From Gordonia jinhuaensis (lineage in GTDB: Bacteria; Actinomycetota; Actinomycetes; Mycobacteriales; Mycobacteriaceae): a DNA stretch of 64,000 bases. Where the stretch lies: assembly GCF_014639795.1 (NCBI RefSeq), contig NZ_BMGC01000010.1:79744-143743 (forward strand), read 5' to 3'. The notes below the pieces were generated by a model, which searched no databases, had not been told where the DNA came from, and saw only the letters and a list, made by a program, of their open reading frames with translations. This document shows, in pieces, positions 42,172 to 52,486 of the stretch. Numbering within the stretch: position 1 is the stretch's first letter; the number at the start of each line of letters is the position of its first letter. A program made the translations under genes and the position numbers.

Positions 42172-45100
42172 CGCAGCGACTCCGCACCGTGGTGCTCGGT
42201 CACCTGCGCGTCGAGCAGGTAGTTCCCGTCACCGGCCAGCCGCGCCGACGGGTCGAGGAGCAACGCGGCCTCGAGATCGGACTCGTGCTCGTCGGTGCCG
42301 AAGCGGCGCCCGCTGCTGCGTCGGTACCCGGGCGCTCCACCGCACATCATCTCCAACAGCGACTGGACTCCGGCGCGCTCACGTTCCCGCGCTCGTGCGA
42401 GGTAGTCCGCACGCACCTCGGGAGCCAGACAGGCCAGGAAGGCTTCCGGATGTGCGAGTGCGATCAGCCCGGAGACATGGCCGAAGCCCAGGCTGGTGAC
42501 CAGCGCTGCACGCAGCGGCAGCTGCGCACCCATCTGCAATGTCCGCGTGGGCCACACCAGGTGGCGATGCTCGGCCAGCGCATCGTCGACACAGTCGAGG
42601 CTCCGGTTGCCGGGTATGACGCCGCTGCGCATCGCCTGACACGCACCGATCACGGAGAAGGCCGCCGCCCCGCCCTTGGCGTGACCGGTGAGCGACTTCT
42701 GCGACACCACGAACATCGGAGCACCATCGCTGCGTCCGAGCGCCTCGGCAAGGCGTTCGTGCAGCACCGACTCGTTGGGATCGTTGGCGCGCGTGGACGT
42801 GTCGTGTTTGGACACGAACGCGATGTCATCGGCACCGAGTCCCAGCTGTCGAAGCGAGCGGGCCAGTCCCGACTCCCGCGAGCCACGCGCGGCACCCAGC
42901 GCACCGAGTCCCGGCGCCGGGATCGACGTGTGCATCCCGTCGCCGAAGCTCTGCGCCCACGCGACGACACCGAGTACCGGCAGCCCCATCGCAACGGCGA
43001 CATCCCCACGAGCGAGGAGAATCGTTCCGCCGCCCTGGGATTCGACGAAGCCCGAACGCCGGCGATCGTTGGCGCGGGAGAACCGTCGATCCGAGATGCC
43101 CTTGGCCGTCATCGCCGCGGACTCCGCGGTGGCCGACATGTCGCCGAATCCGACCACACCCTCGATGCCGAGATCGTCGAACCCGCCGGCCACCACGAAT
43201 TCGGCTTTACCCAGGCGGATCTTGTCCACACCCTCTTCCACCGATACCGCTGCGGTGGCACATGCAGCCACCGGGTGGATCATCGCACCGTAGCTCCCGA
43301 TGTAGGACTGCACGACGTGTGCGGCGACCACGTTCGGGAGAGCCTCCTGCAGAATGTCGTTCGCCTTGGCCTCACCGAGCAGTGTGTCGATGTAGAGCGA
43401 CCTCATCGAGGTCATGCCCCCCATCCCGGTGCCCTGGGTGTTGGCGACCAGTCCCGGATGCACCCAGCGCATCAGTTCGGCCGGCGAGAAGCCCGAGGAG
43501 AGGAATGCATCGACCGTTGCGACGAGATTCCACAACGCAACTCGGTCGATCGAGGCAGCCATATCCGCGGTGACACCCCAGCGCGTGGGGTCGAAACCGG
43601 TCGGGATCTGGCCACCGACGGTGCGGCTGAGCTCGAACCGCCGTGGCACTCGGATCTCGGTTCCGGCCGCCCTGGTGACCGACCAGTCGCCAGTCTCCGG
43701 GTCGCGGCTGATCGTGGTGGTCTCCGGCGCCGCTGCCAGGAACGCACGCGCCTGATCCTCGCCGCCCACGCCGAAGGTGAGGTCGGCGTCGAGGAAGACC
43801 GAGGCCATGAGCGGTGCGGAATTCTCCTGCATCGCACCGTCATCGGCGTACCGACGGATGCCGCACCGCTGCATCACCGTCTCGCGGTAGGTCCCCGCGA
43901 TGTCGGCCTCGTCGACCGGCTCACCGCTGCCCGCGTCATACCACCCCGGCGCCGGGGTCTGCTGCCAGGCGATCAGTCCGGTCGCCCAGGCCAATTCGGC
44001 GACACCGGCCGCCGACAGTTCGTCGGAGACCTCCACCTCGAATCGGGTGCGGCAGCTGCCATAGGGTCCGAGCTCACCTGCTCCCACGATGACGACGAGA
44101 TCCTCCGGGTTCGCTGACACCGACGGCCACTGCGGATGCGTCACCTCCGGCACCCGGGCGGGTGCGGGAAGCGCCGTGATACGGCGGCCGTCGACGTCAT
44201 CCGCCGCGGTCGCATCCTCAGAGCCCTCGGCCACATCGTCGCGAACCTGGGCCGCGATGGCAGTCAGATCGATGGTTTCCGCGTCGAGCCCGGCGGTGAG
44301 ATCGGCCAGCACCGGGTGCTCACGTGCCTGCCTGCGACGATCCGGGGTGGCCAGTGCGAGAAGTTCACCGGCCATCTCCGCGGTGCTCCAGGTGCGGACC
44401 CCCGCAGCCTCCACCGCGGTGACCATCGGGTCGTTATGACCCATCAATCCGGTGCCGCGCACCCAACCGATGAGTGCATGGGCGAGGGTGACCTGCTGAT
44501 TCCACGACGACTCGGCCTTCCAGCGGGAGACCAGCGCGTCCAGGCCCGCCTTGGCCTCACCGTAGGCACCGTCGCCGCCGAACATGCCGCGGTTGGGCGA
44601 ACCGGGCAGGATCACATGCAGTCGGGCGTCGATGTCGTGGTCGGCGCCGAGCGCGCCGAGCCCCGTGATGAGTCGTTCCACCGACCACAGCAGGATACGC
44701 ATCTGCGTCTCGGTACGCGGACCGGATTCCGTTGCGTCACCGAACACTCGGGGTGCGGCGAACGGGAAGGCCAGCGTGGGCCGCAGAGCCGGTTTGGTCA
44801 CCGTGGCGACGCCTCCGGCGTTCTCGGTCTGTTCCGACCCGATCCAGTCGATCAACGCGTCGATATCGGCGAAGGACGCCATATTCGCGGGCAGTACCCA
44901 CAGCGCCGCCCCGGGACGCGCATGCCGGCGGTAGAGATCCCGGAAGAACTGCAGACGGATGTCGTCGAGTGACGAGGTGGTCGCGATCACCTGCGCACCG
45001 CCGGCCAGCAGCTGCCCGACCACCGCGGCAGCGATCGAGCCGCGCGCCGCACCGGTCACCACCGCGACCTCGCCGTGCCAGCTCCCCGGCTCGGGATCCT

Positions 45101-48100
45101 GCGCGGCGTGGGCGATGGCACCGAACGCTCGTGCGTGGACCAGCCTGCCCGAGGACAGTGCACGCCCCTGCCACCACGTCGCCTGGTCGGCGAGGGCCTG
45201 GCCGCATCCACTGAAACCTGTTGTCAGCTCGTCGAAGTCATTCTCCACACCGCAGTCATCGATCAGCCACAGCGCGGCGAGGTCTTCACGCGCACTGGCC
45301 CATCGGTCGTCGATGAGCACCGCGCGTCGGGCATCGAAAGCGCCGGCGACGACCCGACGCCATTCCGAGCCGAGTTCGGTGTCGAGCAGTGAGATCAGTT
45401 CGGTGTCAAGGGCATCCTCCCGCTCCGGCGCAGCCGGCGCGGTGTCGAGGCCCAGACTCGCCAGCATCGCTCGGGCCGACGTCGCCAGGACGCCGTTGCG
45501 ACCGGTGATCGCCTCTGCGAGGTCGGCGACGACACCGGCATCGACGACCGCATCCGACGACGACGCGGCGGCCGGCTTGGACACCGGGATCCCCACCGCT
45601 GCGCCGACTGACGCCACCGCACGATCGATCAGGGCCTCGAGCCCCGAGACATCGTTGATCGGACCGTCGAGCAGATTCGCCAGCTCACCGCCGCGCACGC
45701 TCACGCCGTCGCGGGTGCCCAGTGCGATCGCCACCGTGGTGTGCAGCGCCCATCCCGGCCCGAGCTCCCACACGTTCGACACCCGCTCGGCGATGTAGGT
45801 GGCGCGTTTACCGGCCGGACCCACGACCTTGCGCAGCTGGTCGTCGACGGATTCCCGCAACACCGGACCGAGCGGGCGGTAGCCATGAGCGAGCGCTTCG
45901 ACCGTGGCGGCCAGCGACGGGATGTCGGCCTCGGCCGCCCCGTCGATCGCCCCGAGCCCCAGCTCGGTTCCCAGATCCATCAGCAGCTGGTTGCGGCGTG
46001 AGGACACACCGTCGCACAGCGCCTCGATGGTGTCGGCGGCACCGATCTGGTCGGTGCGGATCTTCGACCACCAGGCGACCAGCGTGCGCGCACCATCGCC
46101 CGCGCCGAACGACAGGTCGGCCGGTCGGGGACCGCCCGCTGCCGTCGGTGCCGGCGATGTCGCGGCGGGAGCGGGTACCGCTTCGTCCGCGGTGGTCGCC
46201 GGCGACTCGTCGGCTGCGGCTGGCGCGTCGCCGATCTCGTCGTCGGGAACTCCCGCGTCACGGCCGAAGACGAGATCGGCGTCGCGCTCGAGATTCACCA
46301 CGCTCACCGATGCCTCCGGCATCAGCCGCACGGTGTTGGTCGCCAACCCGGCCAGGGTCGGCGCCGAGGCGACGCCCACCTCGACGAACCTCTCCACGCC
46401 AAGCCCGCCGCGTTCGAGCGGGGTGAACATCAGATCCTGCGTCTCGATCCACCGCACCGGACTCGCGAACTGCCATGCCAGCAATTCGATCAGCACTACG
46501 CGGGCGAGTTCGCCAGGTCGCCGCGACCAGTTCTCCCAGTCCGCGAGCACCTCCTCGATCGGTTCGGAGGGGACGAGTTCGCCGATCTCGCAGACGAAGT
46601 CACGCTCGAGTGAGAACGTCTTCGCGACGAGGTTGGGGATGTACCTGCCGACGAGCACCGCCGGATCGATGTTGTCGGGCAGCAACGACCGCAGATGCTC
46701 GCGGAATGCCGGCACGCCCTCGCGCAGCACCGAGGAGTGGAACGGGACGTCGATGCCGGGCACCAGGATGAACGCCCGCCTGCCGCCGAACTCCGCACGG
46801 CGACGGTCGATCTCAGCTTCGAGCACTTCCAGACCACGAATGGTCCCGGCGATCGCATACTGCGAACCGCGCAGGTTCAGGTTCACCACTTCGAGGAATT
46901 CACCACAGCGCTCGCCGACCTGCGTGACGAATGCGACGACCTCGTCGTCGTCGAGTCCGAACTGGCTGGGCCGAATCGCGGCCATCCGATAGTTGCTGCG
47001 TCCCTGCGCATCACGCGGAACCAGGTGGTGCATGGCCGACCCACGGTGGAACACCACCTCCAGCACCGACTCCAACGGGAGCACACCGGCACAGGCTGCC
47101 AGCGCGTTGTACTCACCCACCGAATGTCCACACGTCAGCGCACCCTCCACGAAGCAGCCCGCCTCGTTGAGTTCGGCGATCTGCGCAACGCCCAGCATCG
47201 CCATGGCCACCTGGGTGAACTGGGTGAGGAACAGGACACCGTCGGGATGGGTGTAGACCACCCCGTCGGCGACCAGTCGCGTCGGGTTGTCGCGCACGAT
47301 GGCCATGATCGAGAAGCCAAGGGCTGCCCTGGTGTGCGCGTCGGCGCGTTCCCAGACCTCTCGGGCCGCCGCGGATCGCGAACATGCCGCCAAACCCATT
47401 CCGGCACTCTGGATTCCCTGTCCCGGGAAGGCGTACACGGTCCGCGGCGCCACGAGCCGCGCGGTGGCGACCATCACCAGGACTCCGTCGACGGTCGCGG
47501 TGACCTCGACGATCTCGGCGCCCGCGTCGACGCCCACACGGTCGGCGCGGATGGTGACGGTGTCGCCGGTGCGGACCATGCCGAGGAACCTCGCCGTCCA
47601 GCCGGTCATCCGCCGCCCGCCGGCCGCTCCGTCAGCCGATGCCGCGGTGACCGCCTGCTGGGCGCAGGCCGACAGCCACATGCCGTGCACAATCGGTTCG
47701 CCGAGCCCGGCGAGGCGGGCAGCGTTGGCGTTGGTGTGGATCGGGTTGTGGTCGCCGGAGACCGCTGCGAATCCGCGCATGTCCAGCGGCGCGGACACCG
47801 CACAGGACAGCAGCTTCTTGCGGGTCGACTCGCGCTCGGCGACAACCGATCCCCCGGCCCGCAGCGGATCGGCGGGATCGGCGGATCCGAGTCGGCCACG
47901 TACCGCGAAGCGTTCGGTGAATTCCACGAGTGCTGACGGGACGGCCTCACCGTCCGACGAGACGTGGTCGATGGACACCGAGACGGTGACCACCCGTCCC
48001 ACCGTGGTGTCCTCGACGCCGATGAGTCGGGCGGTCACGTCGAGGTCACAGGCGTTGCGCGGCAGAGCCGATCGCACCGCGATGGCGTGATCGAGATGGA

Positions 48101-51100
48101 CGAGGTCGAGCAGTCCCTCACACACCGGGATGCCGTCGATCTCCGCGACGCCCAGTACACCGAACACGGCCGGCCACGCCAGTCCGACGAGCGTGTCGGG
48201 GATCGCGATCCCGTCGTCGAGTGCGTCGGTGCGGCGCTGCGCGAACCGGCCGCCGGGGGTCATCGAATCCGGCAGCGTCGAGCCGGTGGCCAGGGTGTGG
48301 TCGATGGCGGTGTCGGGCTCCCACCGCACGCGGTCGGTGGCCACGCCGTCGGGTGACACCGTGGCCAGTGTCCCGCCCGCAGCGGCAGTCAGCAGCGCGG
48401 TCATCGCCGCGGTCGCCGATTCCTGTGTGACACGCGGACATCCGCCGTCGGCCATGGAGGCATCCAGTGCGATGTCGATGTCGATGTGCGGCGTGTCGAT
48501 GTCGGCACGTGGCGTGGCGATGGGCACGCTCAGCCGCACACCACCGTCGATGGGAGTGAGCACGGCCCCGGTCGGCGGATGCACCGATCCGCCGTGATCG
48601 TCGCAGTTCCACTCGTGGTTCGGGCCGAGTCGCCGCGCGGGATTGGCCACGGTGCGTCCGGCCCACCAGACGTGACTGCTCGCCAGCAGCGCCACCGACG
48701 GGCCGGTCAGCCCGCGGGTGCCCACCCGCCGGCTGTCGGCAGGCTCTGCCGGGCCCGTCAGCAGCCCCGCGGTATAGGCCTCGAATCTGTCCAGCAGGTC
48801 ACCGACCGGCTCATCGACGCGGGTGATACCCGCGACCGCAACCGGACCGGGAATGACGGCCACCTCGTCGGCACCGTAGCGCGCGTCGTGGGCCTGCCAC
48901 AGCGAATCGCTGCGCCACCAGCGCCGCACATCCGCGTCGATGGTCGGCACGAAGTTCACCGGCTTACCCGGTGTCCGGCACAACCCGAGGAAGAAGGCGA
49001 CGTCGGCCGGGTGGAGCACATCGACGTCAGCCGCCGGATAGCTCTCACGAAGCCGTGCCACGGCACGGTAGGGATCCTCGGTCGAGGACATGTCGGGGAA
49101 CTGCGTGTCGATCTCGCCGCCGTCGGCCGGGTGCAGGCGCGCCTCGGCGCGGTGGAGCATCTCGAGGTAGCGCCGCTGCCAGGAGATGTCGGCCCACCCG
49201 CCGGATTGGCCCACCGCCAGGTCGGCATAGCGGGTCAGCCACTGCGTGTAGGTCATCGTGGCGGCGTCGCCGAAGTACGGCTTGGCGGTCGAGGCCAGCG
49301 CCTCGACGATCTCCTCGCGTCGTTGCGCGATGGCCTCGGCGTCACCGGCGACCTCGTCGAGGAGACGCCCGCATGCCGAGGCCGCATTGTCGACCTCGTG
49401 GATGTCGGCACCGAGCTGGCTTCGTCCCGATGCCATTCCAGCCGCCGCGGTTCCCGCGCCGATCCAGTCGTCACAGCCGGGGGTCTGCACCAGGAGTTCT
49501 TTGACCTGCGGGCTGGTGGTGGCTTCCCGACATGCCATCGCCGCGGTGCCCACGAGGATGCCGTCGACCGGCATGTCGGGGTAGCCGTGATCGCGCGCCC
49601 AGGTGCCGGTGAGATAGCGGGCGGCCACCTCCGGTGTGCCGATGCCGCCCCCGACGCACAGCACGACATTCGGACGTGACCGCAATTCGCCGTAGGTGGC
49701 GATCAGCAGGTCGTCGAGGTCTTCCCACGAGTGATGGCCACCCGCACGACCACCTTCGATCTGCACGATCACCTTGTGCGGGGTCACCTCGGCGGCAATC
49801 CGCACAACCGCGCGGATCTGCTCGACGGTTCCGGGCTTGAACGCCACGAATTCGATTCCGGCATCGGCGAGTTCGGAGACCAGATCCACCGCGTCATCGA
49901 GCTCGGGCACACCCGCCGAGACCACGACCCCGTCGATGGGTGCGCCCGCCGCGCGTGCCTTGGGCACGAGGCGCTGCGCACCGAGCTGCAGCCGCCACAG
50001 GTAGGGATCGAGGAACAACGCGTTGAACTCCGCCTGCCGACCGTCGTCGAGCAGCTCCTCCAGCCGGGCGAGGTTCTCGGCGAAGACCTCTTCGGTGACC
50101 TGCCCACCGCCGGCCAGTTCGGCCCAGTGACCGGCGTTGGCGGCGGCGGCCACGATCGCCGGATCCACCGTCGTCGGCGTCATCCCGGCCAGGAGAATCG
50201 GCGAGCGACCGGTCAGACGTGTGAAGGCAGTCTCGACCACCCGTCGTCCGTCGGGCAGCTCGACCAGCCGCGGAGCCCAGTGACTCCACGCCTGCGCGAC
50301 CTCGGGAACACCACCGGGGGTGAACAGGTTCCGCTGTCCCGACCGGGTCGCAGCGGCGATCACACCGATGCCACGGCCACGCACGACAGATGCCGACAGC
50401 CGCGCCGCGTCGTCAGCGGGCCCGAGGTCGACTATCCAGCGCACGTCCTCGTCGAGCTCATCCATCTGCGCGACCCAATCGACCGGGTCACGCAACACCG
50501 CGGCCGCCAGCTCCGCACTGTGGGAGACGTCCAGACCGCACCGCCCGGCGAGGTCGGCGACCATCTCGACGGCCGGCGCCAGCGCGGGATGATGGAAGGC
50601 GATGGACGCGTCCACCTCGTCGAACGTTGGCGAGAAGGGCTGTCCGCCGACCACTTTGCGCGTGCGCAGGTCGACTTCGGACGCCTCGACGTCGGTGCAG
50701 CGGCGGCGGATCTCCCGCAGGTCCGCTGGGTTCCCGGAGAGCACCACCGATTGTCTGCCGTTGCGCAGAGCCCGCACCGGGGCACCGACATCGGCACCGC
50801 GCTCGGCGACGAACTCCGCGAGGATCGCATCCACGCGCGCGGGATCACATCCCGCGACCACCATCATGGGCCGTCCCGCACCGGTGGTCACCAGCCCGAC
50901 ACGGTGGGCGATGAGCGCACCGCATGCGCCGATCAGTTGCGCCAGCGCCAGCTGCCTTGCGGCCGTCTCCACCATGTCTGCGTCGGTGGCGAACAGCTCG
51001 GCGGCCAACACGCCCTGCGAATGGCCGGATACAGATCTCGGGGGCAGGACGCGGCCGTCGAGCCCTTCCTGTCGCAGCAACAGGATCGAGGCGATCTGCG

Positions 51101-51506
51101 CGACCAGGATGCCCGGCACCGATCGTGCCGCATCGGTGAACGAGGCCTGACCGTCCGCGTCGTCGGCGGCCGCGCACGCACCCAGCGGATCGAATTCAGC
51201 GCCGGCCACCAGGGCCAGCTCACCGGCCACCGGTGCGAGGATCTGTGCGGCGCGATCGACGATCGCCCCCACCTGCACGCTCAGCCCACCGAGTTCGATC
51301 GCGGCGGTCAGGGAGCGAACCCAGTCCGCTCCCTGACCGCCGCATACCACCGCGTACCGGTCTCCGGCACGGATCGCGTCGAGCACCGTCGGTGACTCGG
51401 CACGGTCGCTGGTCGTGAGATCCGGCGCCGACGTCTCGACATCAGCACCCGGGGTGCCCATGTTGTGGGGGTCGACATCGTCACGCGCGGATTGATTCAC
51501 TGACAC
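42168..51506 (-). CDS. fas: type I fatty acid synthase (single-chain FAS I)
   Basis: 3,112 residues from GTG 51506, which has GAGGAG nine bases upstream; GTG 51542 would add 12 residues but has no such site. Cytosolic multi-enzyme making long-chain acyl-CoA precursors for lipids and mycolates. Domain order and signatures by approximate residue: acetyl/acyl transferase with GHSQG (160), enoyl reductase from ILLAGMTPTTVDP (435), dehydratase GDHNPIHTNAN (1250), malonyl/palmitoyl transferase VYAFPGQGIQSAGMG and GHSVGEYNALAA (1360-1470), ACP with GVSSRRNQLLMDLG (1830), ketoreductase VAVVTGAARGSIAAAVVG (2145) and ketosynthase with Cys in HPVAACATAAVSVEEG (2745) and His in SLTGHAKGG (2940). It is complete. 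An Ala/Pro-rich linker precedes the ACP. Confidence 0.96.
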   Translation of the reverse strand: MSVNQSARDDVDPHNMGTPGADVETSAPDLTTSDRAESPTVLDAIRAGDRYAVVCGGQGADWVRSLTAAIELGGLSVQVGAIVDRAAQILAPVAGELALVAGAEFDPLGACAAADDADGQASFTDAARSVPGILVAQIASILLLRQEGLDGRVLPPRSVSGHSQGVLAAELFATDADMVETAARQLALAQLIGACGALIAHRVGLVTTGAGRPMMVVAGCDPARVDAILAEFVAERGADVGAPVRALRNGRQSVVLSGNPADLREIRRRCTDVEASEVDLRTRKVVGGQPFSPTFDEVDASIAFHHPALAPAVEMVADLAGRCGLDVSHSAELAAAVLRDPVDWVAQMDELDEDVRWIVDLGPADDAARLSASVVRGRGIGVIAAATRSGQRNLFTPGGVPEVAQAWSHWAPRLVELPDGRRVVETAFTRLTGRSPILLAGMTPTTVDPAIVAAAANAGHWAELAGGGQVTEEVFAENLARLEELLDDGRQAEFNALFLDPYLWRLQLGAQRLVPKARAAGAPIDGVVVSAGVPELDDAVDLVSELADAGIEFVAFKPGTVEQIRAVVRIAAEVTPHKVIVQIEGGRAGGHHSWEDLDDLLIATYGELRSRPNVVLCVGGGIGTPEVAARYLTGTWARDHGYPDMPVDGILVGTAAMACREATTSPQVKELLVQTPGCDDWIGAGTAAAGMASGRSQLGADIHEVDNAASACGRLLDEVAGDAEAIAQRREEIVEALASTAKPYFGDAATMTYTQWLTRYADLAVGQSGGWADISWQRRYLEMLHRAEARLHPADGGEIDTQFPDMSSTEDPYRAVARLRESYPAADVDVLHPADVAFFLGLCRTPGKPVNFVPTIDADVRRWWRSDSLWQAHDARYGADEVAVIPGPVAVAGITRVDEPVGDLLDRFEAYTAGLLTGPAEPADSRRVGTRGLTGPSVALLASSHVWWAGRTVANPARRLGPNHEWNCDDHGGSVHPPTGAVLTPIDGGVRLSVPIATPRADIDTPHIDIDIALDASMADGGCPRVTQESATAAMTALLTAAAGGTLATVSPDGVATDRVRWEPDTAIDHTLATGSTLPDSMTPGGRFAQRRTDALDDGIAIPDTLVGLAWPAVFGVLGVAEIDGIPVCEGLLDLVHLDHAIAVRSALPRNACDLDVTARLIGVEDTTVGRVVTVSVSIDHVSSDGEAVPSALVEFTERFAVRGRLGSADPADPLRAGGSVVAERESTRKKLLSCAVSAPLDMRGFAAVSGDHNPIHTNANAARLAGLGEPIVHGMWLSACAQQAVTAASADGAAGGRRMTGWTARFLGMVRTGDTVTIRADRVGVDAGAEIVEVTATVDGVLVMVATARLVAPRTVYAFPGQGIQSAGMGLAACSRSAAAREVWERADAHTRAALGFSIMAIVRDNPTRLVADGVVYTHPDGVLFLTQFTQVAMAMLGVAQIAELNEAGCFVEGALTCGHSVGEYNALAACAGVLPLESVLEVVFHRGSAMHHLVPRDAQGRSNYRMAAIRPSQFGLDDDEVVAFVTQVGERCGEFLEVVNLNLRGSQYAIAGTIRGLEVLEAEIDRRRAEFGGRRAFILVPGIDVPFHSSVLREGVPAFREHLRSLLPDNIDPAVLVGRYIPNLVAKTFSLERDFVCEIGELVPSEPIEEVLADWENWSRRPGELARVVLIELLAWQFASPVRWIETQDLMFTPLERGGLGVERFVEVGVASAPTLAGLATNTVRLMPEASVSVVNLERDADLVFGRDAGVPDDEIGDAPAAADESPATTADEAVPAPAATSPAPTAAGGPRPADLSFGAGDGARTLVAWWSKIRTDQIGAADTIEALCDGVSSRRNQLLMDLGTELGLGAIDGAAEADIPSLAATVEALAHGYRPLGPVLRESVDDQLRKVVGPAGKRATYIAERVSNVWELGPGWALHTTVAIALGTRDGVSVRGGELANLLDGPINDVSGLEALIDRAVASVGAAVGIPVSKPAAASSSDAVVDAGVVADLAEAITGRNGVLATSARAMLASLGLDTAPAAPEREDALDTELISLLDTELGSEWRRVVAGAFDARRAVLIDDRWASAREDLAALWLIDDCGVENDFDELTTGFSGCGQALADQATWWQGRALSSGRLVHARAFGAIAHAAQDPEPGSWHGEVAVVTGAARGSIAAAVVGQLLAGGAQVIATTSSLDDIRLQFFRDLYRRHARPGAALWVLPANMASFADIDALIDWIGSEQTENAGGVATVTKPALRPTLAFPFAAPRVFGDATESGPRTETQMRILLWSVERLITGLGALGADHDIDARLHVILPGSPNRGMFGGDGAYGEAKAGLDALVSRWKAESSWNQQVTLAHALIGWVRGTGLMGHNDPMVTAVEAAGVRTWSTAEMAGELLALATPDRRRQAREHPVLADLTAGLDAETIDLTAIAAQVRDDVAEGSEDATAADDVDGRRITALPAPARVPEVTHPQWPSVSANPEDLVVIVGAGELGPYGSCRTRFEVEVSDELSAAGVAELAWATGLIAWQQTPAPGWYDAGSGEPVDEADIAGTYRETVMQRCGIRRYADDGAMQENSAPLMASVFLDADLTFGVGGEDQARAFLAAAPETTTISRDPETGDWSVTRAAGTEIRVPRRFELSRTVGGQIPTGFDPTRWGVTADMAASIDRVALWNLVATVDAFLSSGFSPAELMRWVHPGLVANTQGTGMGGMTSMRSLYIDTLLGEAKANDILQEALPNVVAAHVVQSYIGSYGAMIHPVAACATAAVSVEEGVDKIRLGKAEFVVAGGFDDLGIEGVVGFGDMSATAESAAMTAKGISDRRFSRANDRRRSGFVESQGGGTILLARGDVAVAMGLPVLGVVAWAQSFGDGMHTSIPAPGLGALGAARGSRESGLARSLRQLGLGADDIAFVSKHDTSTRANDPNESVLHERLAEALGRSDGAPMFVVSQKSLTGHAKGGAAAFSVIGACQAMRSGVIPGNRSLDCVDDALAEHRHLVWPTRTLQMGAQLPLRAALVTSLGFGHVSGLIALAHPEAFLACLAPEVRADYLARARERERAGVQSLLEMMCGGAPGYRRSSGRRFGTDEHESDLEAALLLDPSARLAGDGNYLLDAQVTEHHGAESLR

Positions 51507-51542
51507 AGCTGTGGACTCCTCGGATAGCGGACTTCTGGTCAC

Positions 51543-51984
51543 GTACTCATCTGCGCGACAGCAGGATTGACGTCATTCGCGATGGGTGGATCTGCTCGCA
51601 CAGCGGGTGCGGACGCTCGCAAACCGACGACGGGACGGCGGTCGTGATCTCTCACCGGTGTCGTCATCGGACCGGCGGCTGCGCGATGGCATTCATGGTG
51701 GCACACGAAAACGAGGTTTTCCTCATGTTTCCAAGTGACCCTGCGGTATACCCATCGGTAACCGCCTGCCCGCCTTCACATCTCGACGACACCTCCGCCG
51801 ATTTGCCCTGGTTACGGCACCGTAGGTTGCGACCGCGCCAACCGGTGTTGCGTTATGCAATCGTTACTGAATTCGGTGTGGTCACCGGTCTCGTGGGGGT
51901 GTTCTTTCTCGCCGCCGGCCACCGCTCTTGGCGGCTACTGGGCTGTCGGCTCACTCGCGGGGTGCCGGACGCTAGGCTTCGGCG
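51543..51984. promoter_or_regulatory. 442-bp divergent region between fas and the HIT gene
   Basis: It should hold the fas-acpS promoter on the minus strand. Symmetric elements seen: GCGGT-N13-ACCGC (51743-51765), containing the palindrome GGTATACC (51745-51752), and TTGC-N5-GCAA just upstream of 51,860. TAGGCT at 51973-51978 is a plausible -10 for a leaderless HIT mRNA. The middle part contains an open frame on the plus strand which I do not consider a gene. Confidence 0.45.
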
Positions 51985-52407
51985 GTGTCCAGCGACTGCG
52001 TCTTCTGCCAGATCGTCGATGACCGCGCACCGGCGCGCATCGTGTACTCCGATCCGACGGTGATCGGCTTCCTCGACATCCGGCCCGTCCGACCGGGGCA
52101 CACGCTGATCATCCCCCGCGAGCACCACAGCGGACTCGCCGATGTGCCGCCCCAGACCGGTGCAGCGATGTTCGCCGCCGCCCAGCGGGTCGCCGCGGCC
52201 ATGCGCTCGTCGGCTCTGGCCGCCGACGGAGTCAATCTCGTGGTCAACGACGGCCGTGCCGCGTTCCAGACGGTGTTCCATTCCCACCTGCACGTGGTGC
52301 CGCGACGCACCGGCGACAAGGCGAGTCTCGCCGCCGGCTTCCTGCTCCGCCGCGACCGCGATCCCGACGCCACCGCTGCCGCGCTCCGCGCCGCGCTCGA
52401 CACGTAG
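51985..52407 (+). CDS. HIT-family hydrolase
   Basis: 140 residues, GTG start six bases after TAGGCT, so likely leaderless. Nucleotide hydrolase or transferase of the Hint/Fhit superfamily. CVFCQIVDDRAPARIVYSD and the zinc-type Cys pair at the N-terminus (C-x2-C), then the histidine triad HSHLHVVPR, usually H-x-H-x-H. The known role in the family is hydrolysis of adenosine phosphoramidates or Ap4A; the substrate here is unspecified. Divergent from fas. Confidence 0.92.
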   Translation: MSSDCVFCQIVDDRAPARIVYSDPTVIGFLDIRPVRPGHTLIIPREHHSGLADVPPQTGAAMFAAAQRVAAAMRSSALAADGVNLVVNDGRAAFQTVFHSHLHVVPRRTGDKASLAAGFLLRRDRDPDATAAALRAALDT

Positions 52408-52486
52408 CAGAAGCCTCGCGCATGGCAGAACCACGCAGTGTCGGCGTGTTCGGTTGCGCGGGAAAGGTCGTTGTTACGGTGTGCAG

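Noticed and set aside
51644..52063. Open plus-strand frame of 139 codons in the fas upstream region
   Set aside because: It overlaps the start of the HIT gene, shows arginine-rich composition of a shadow frame and no recognisable domain.
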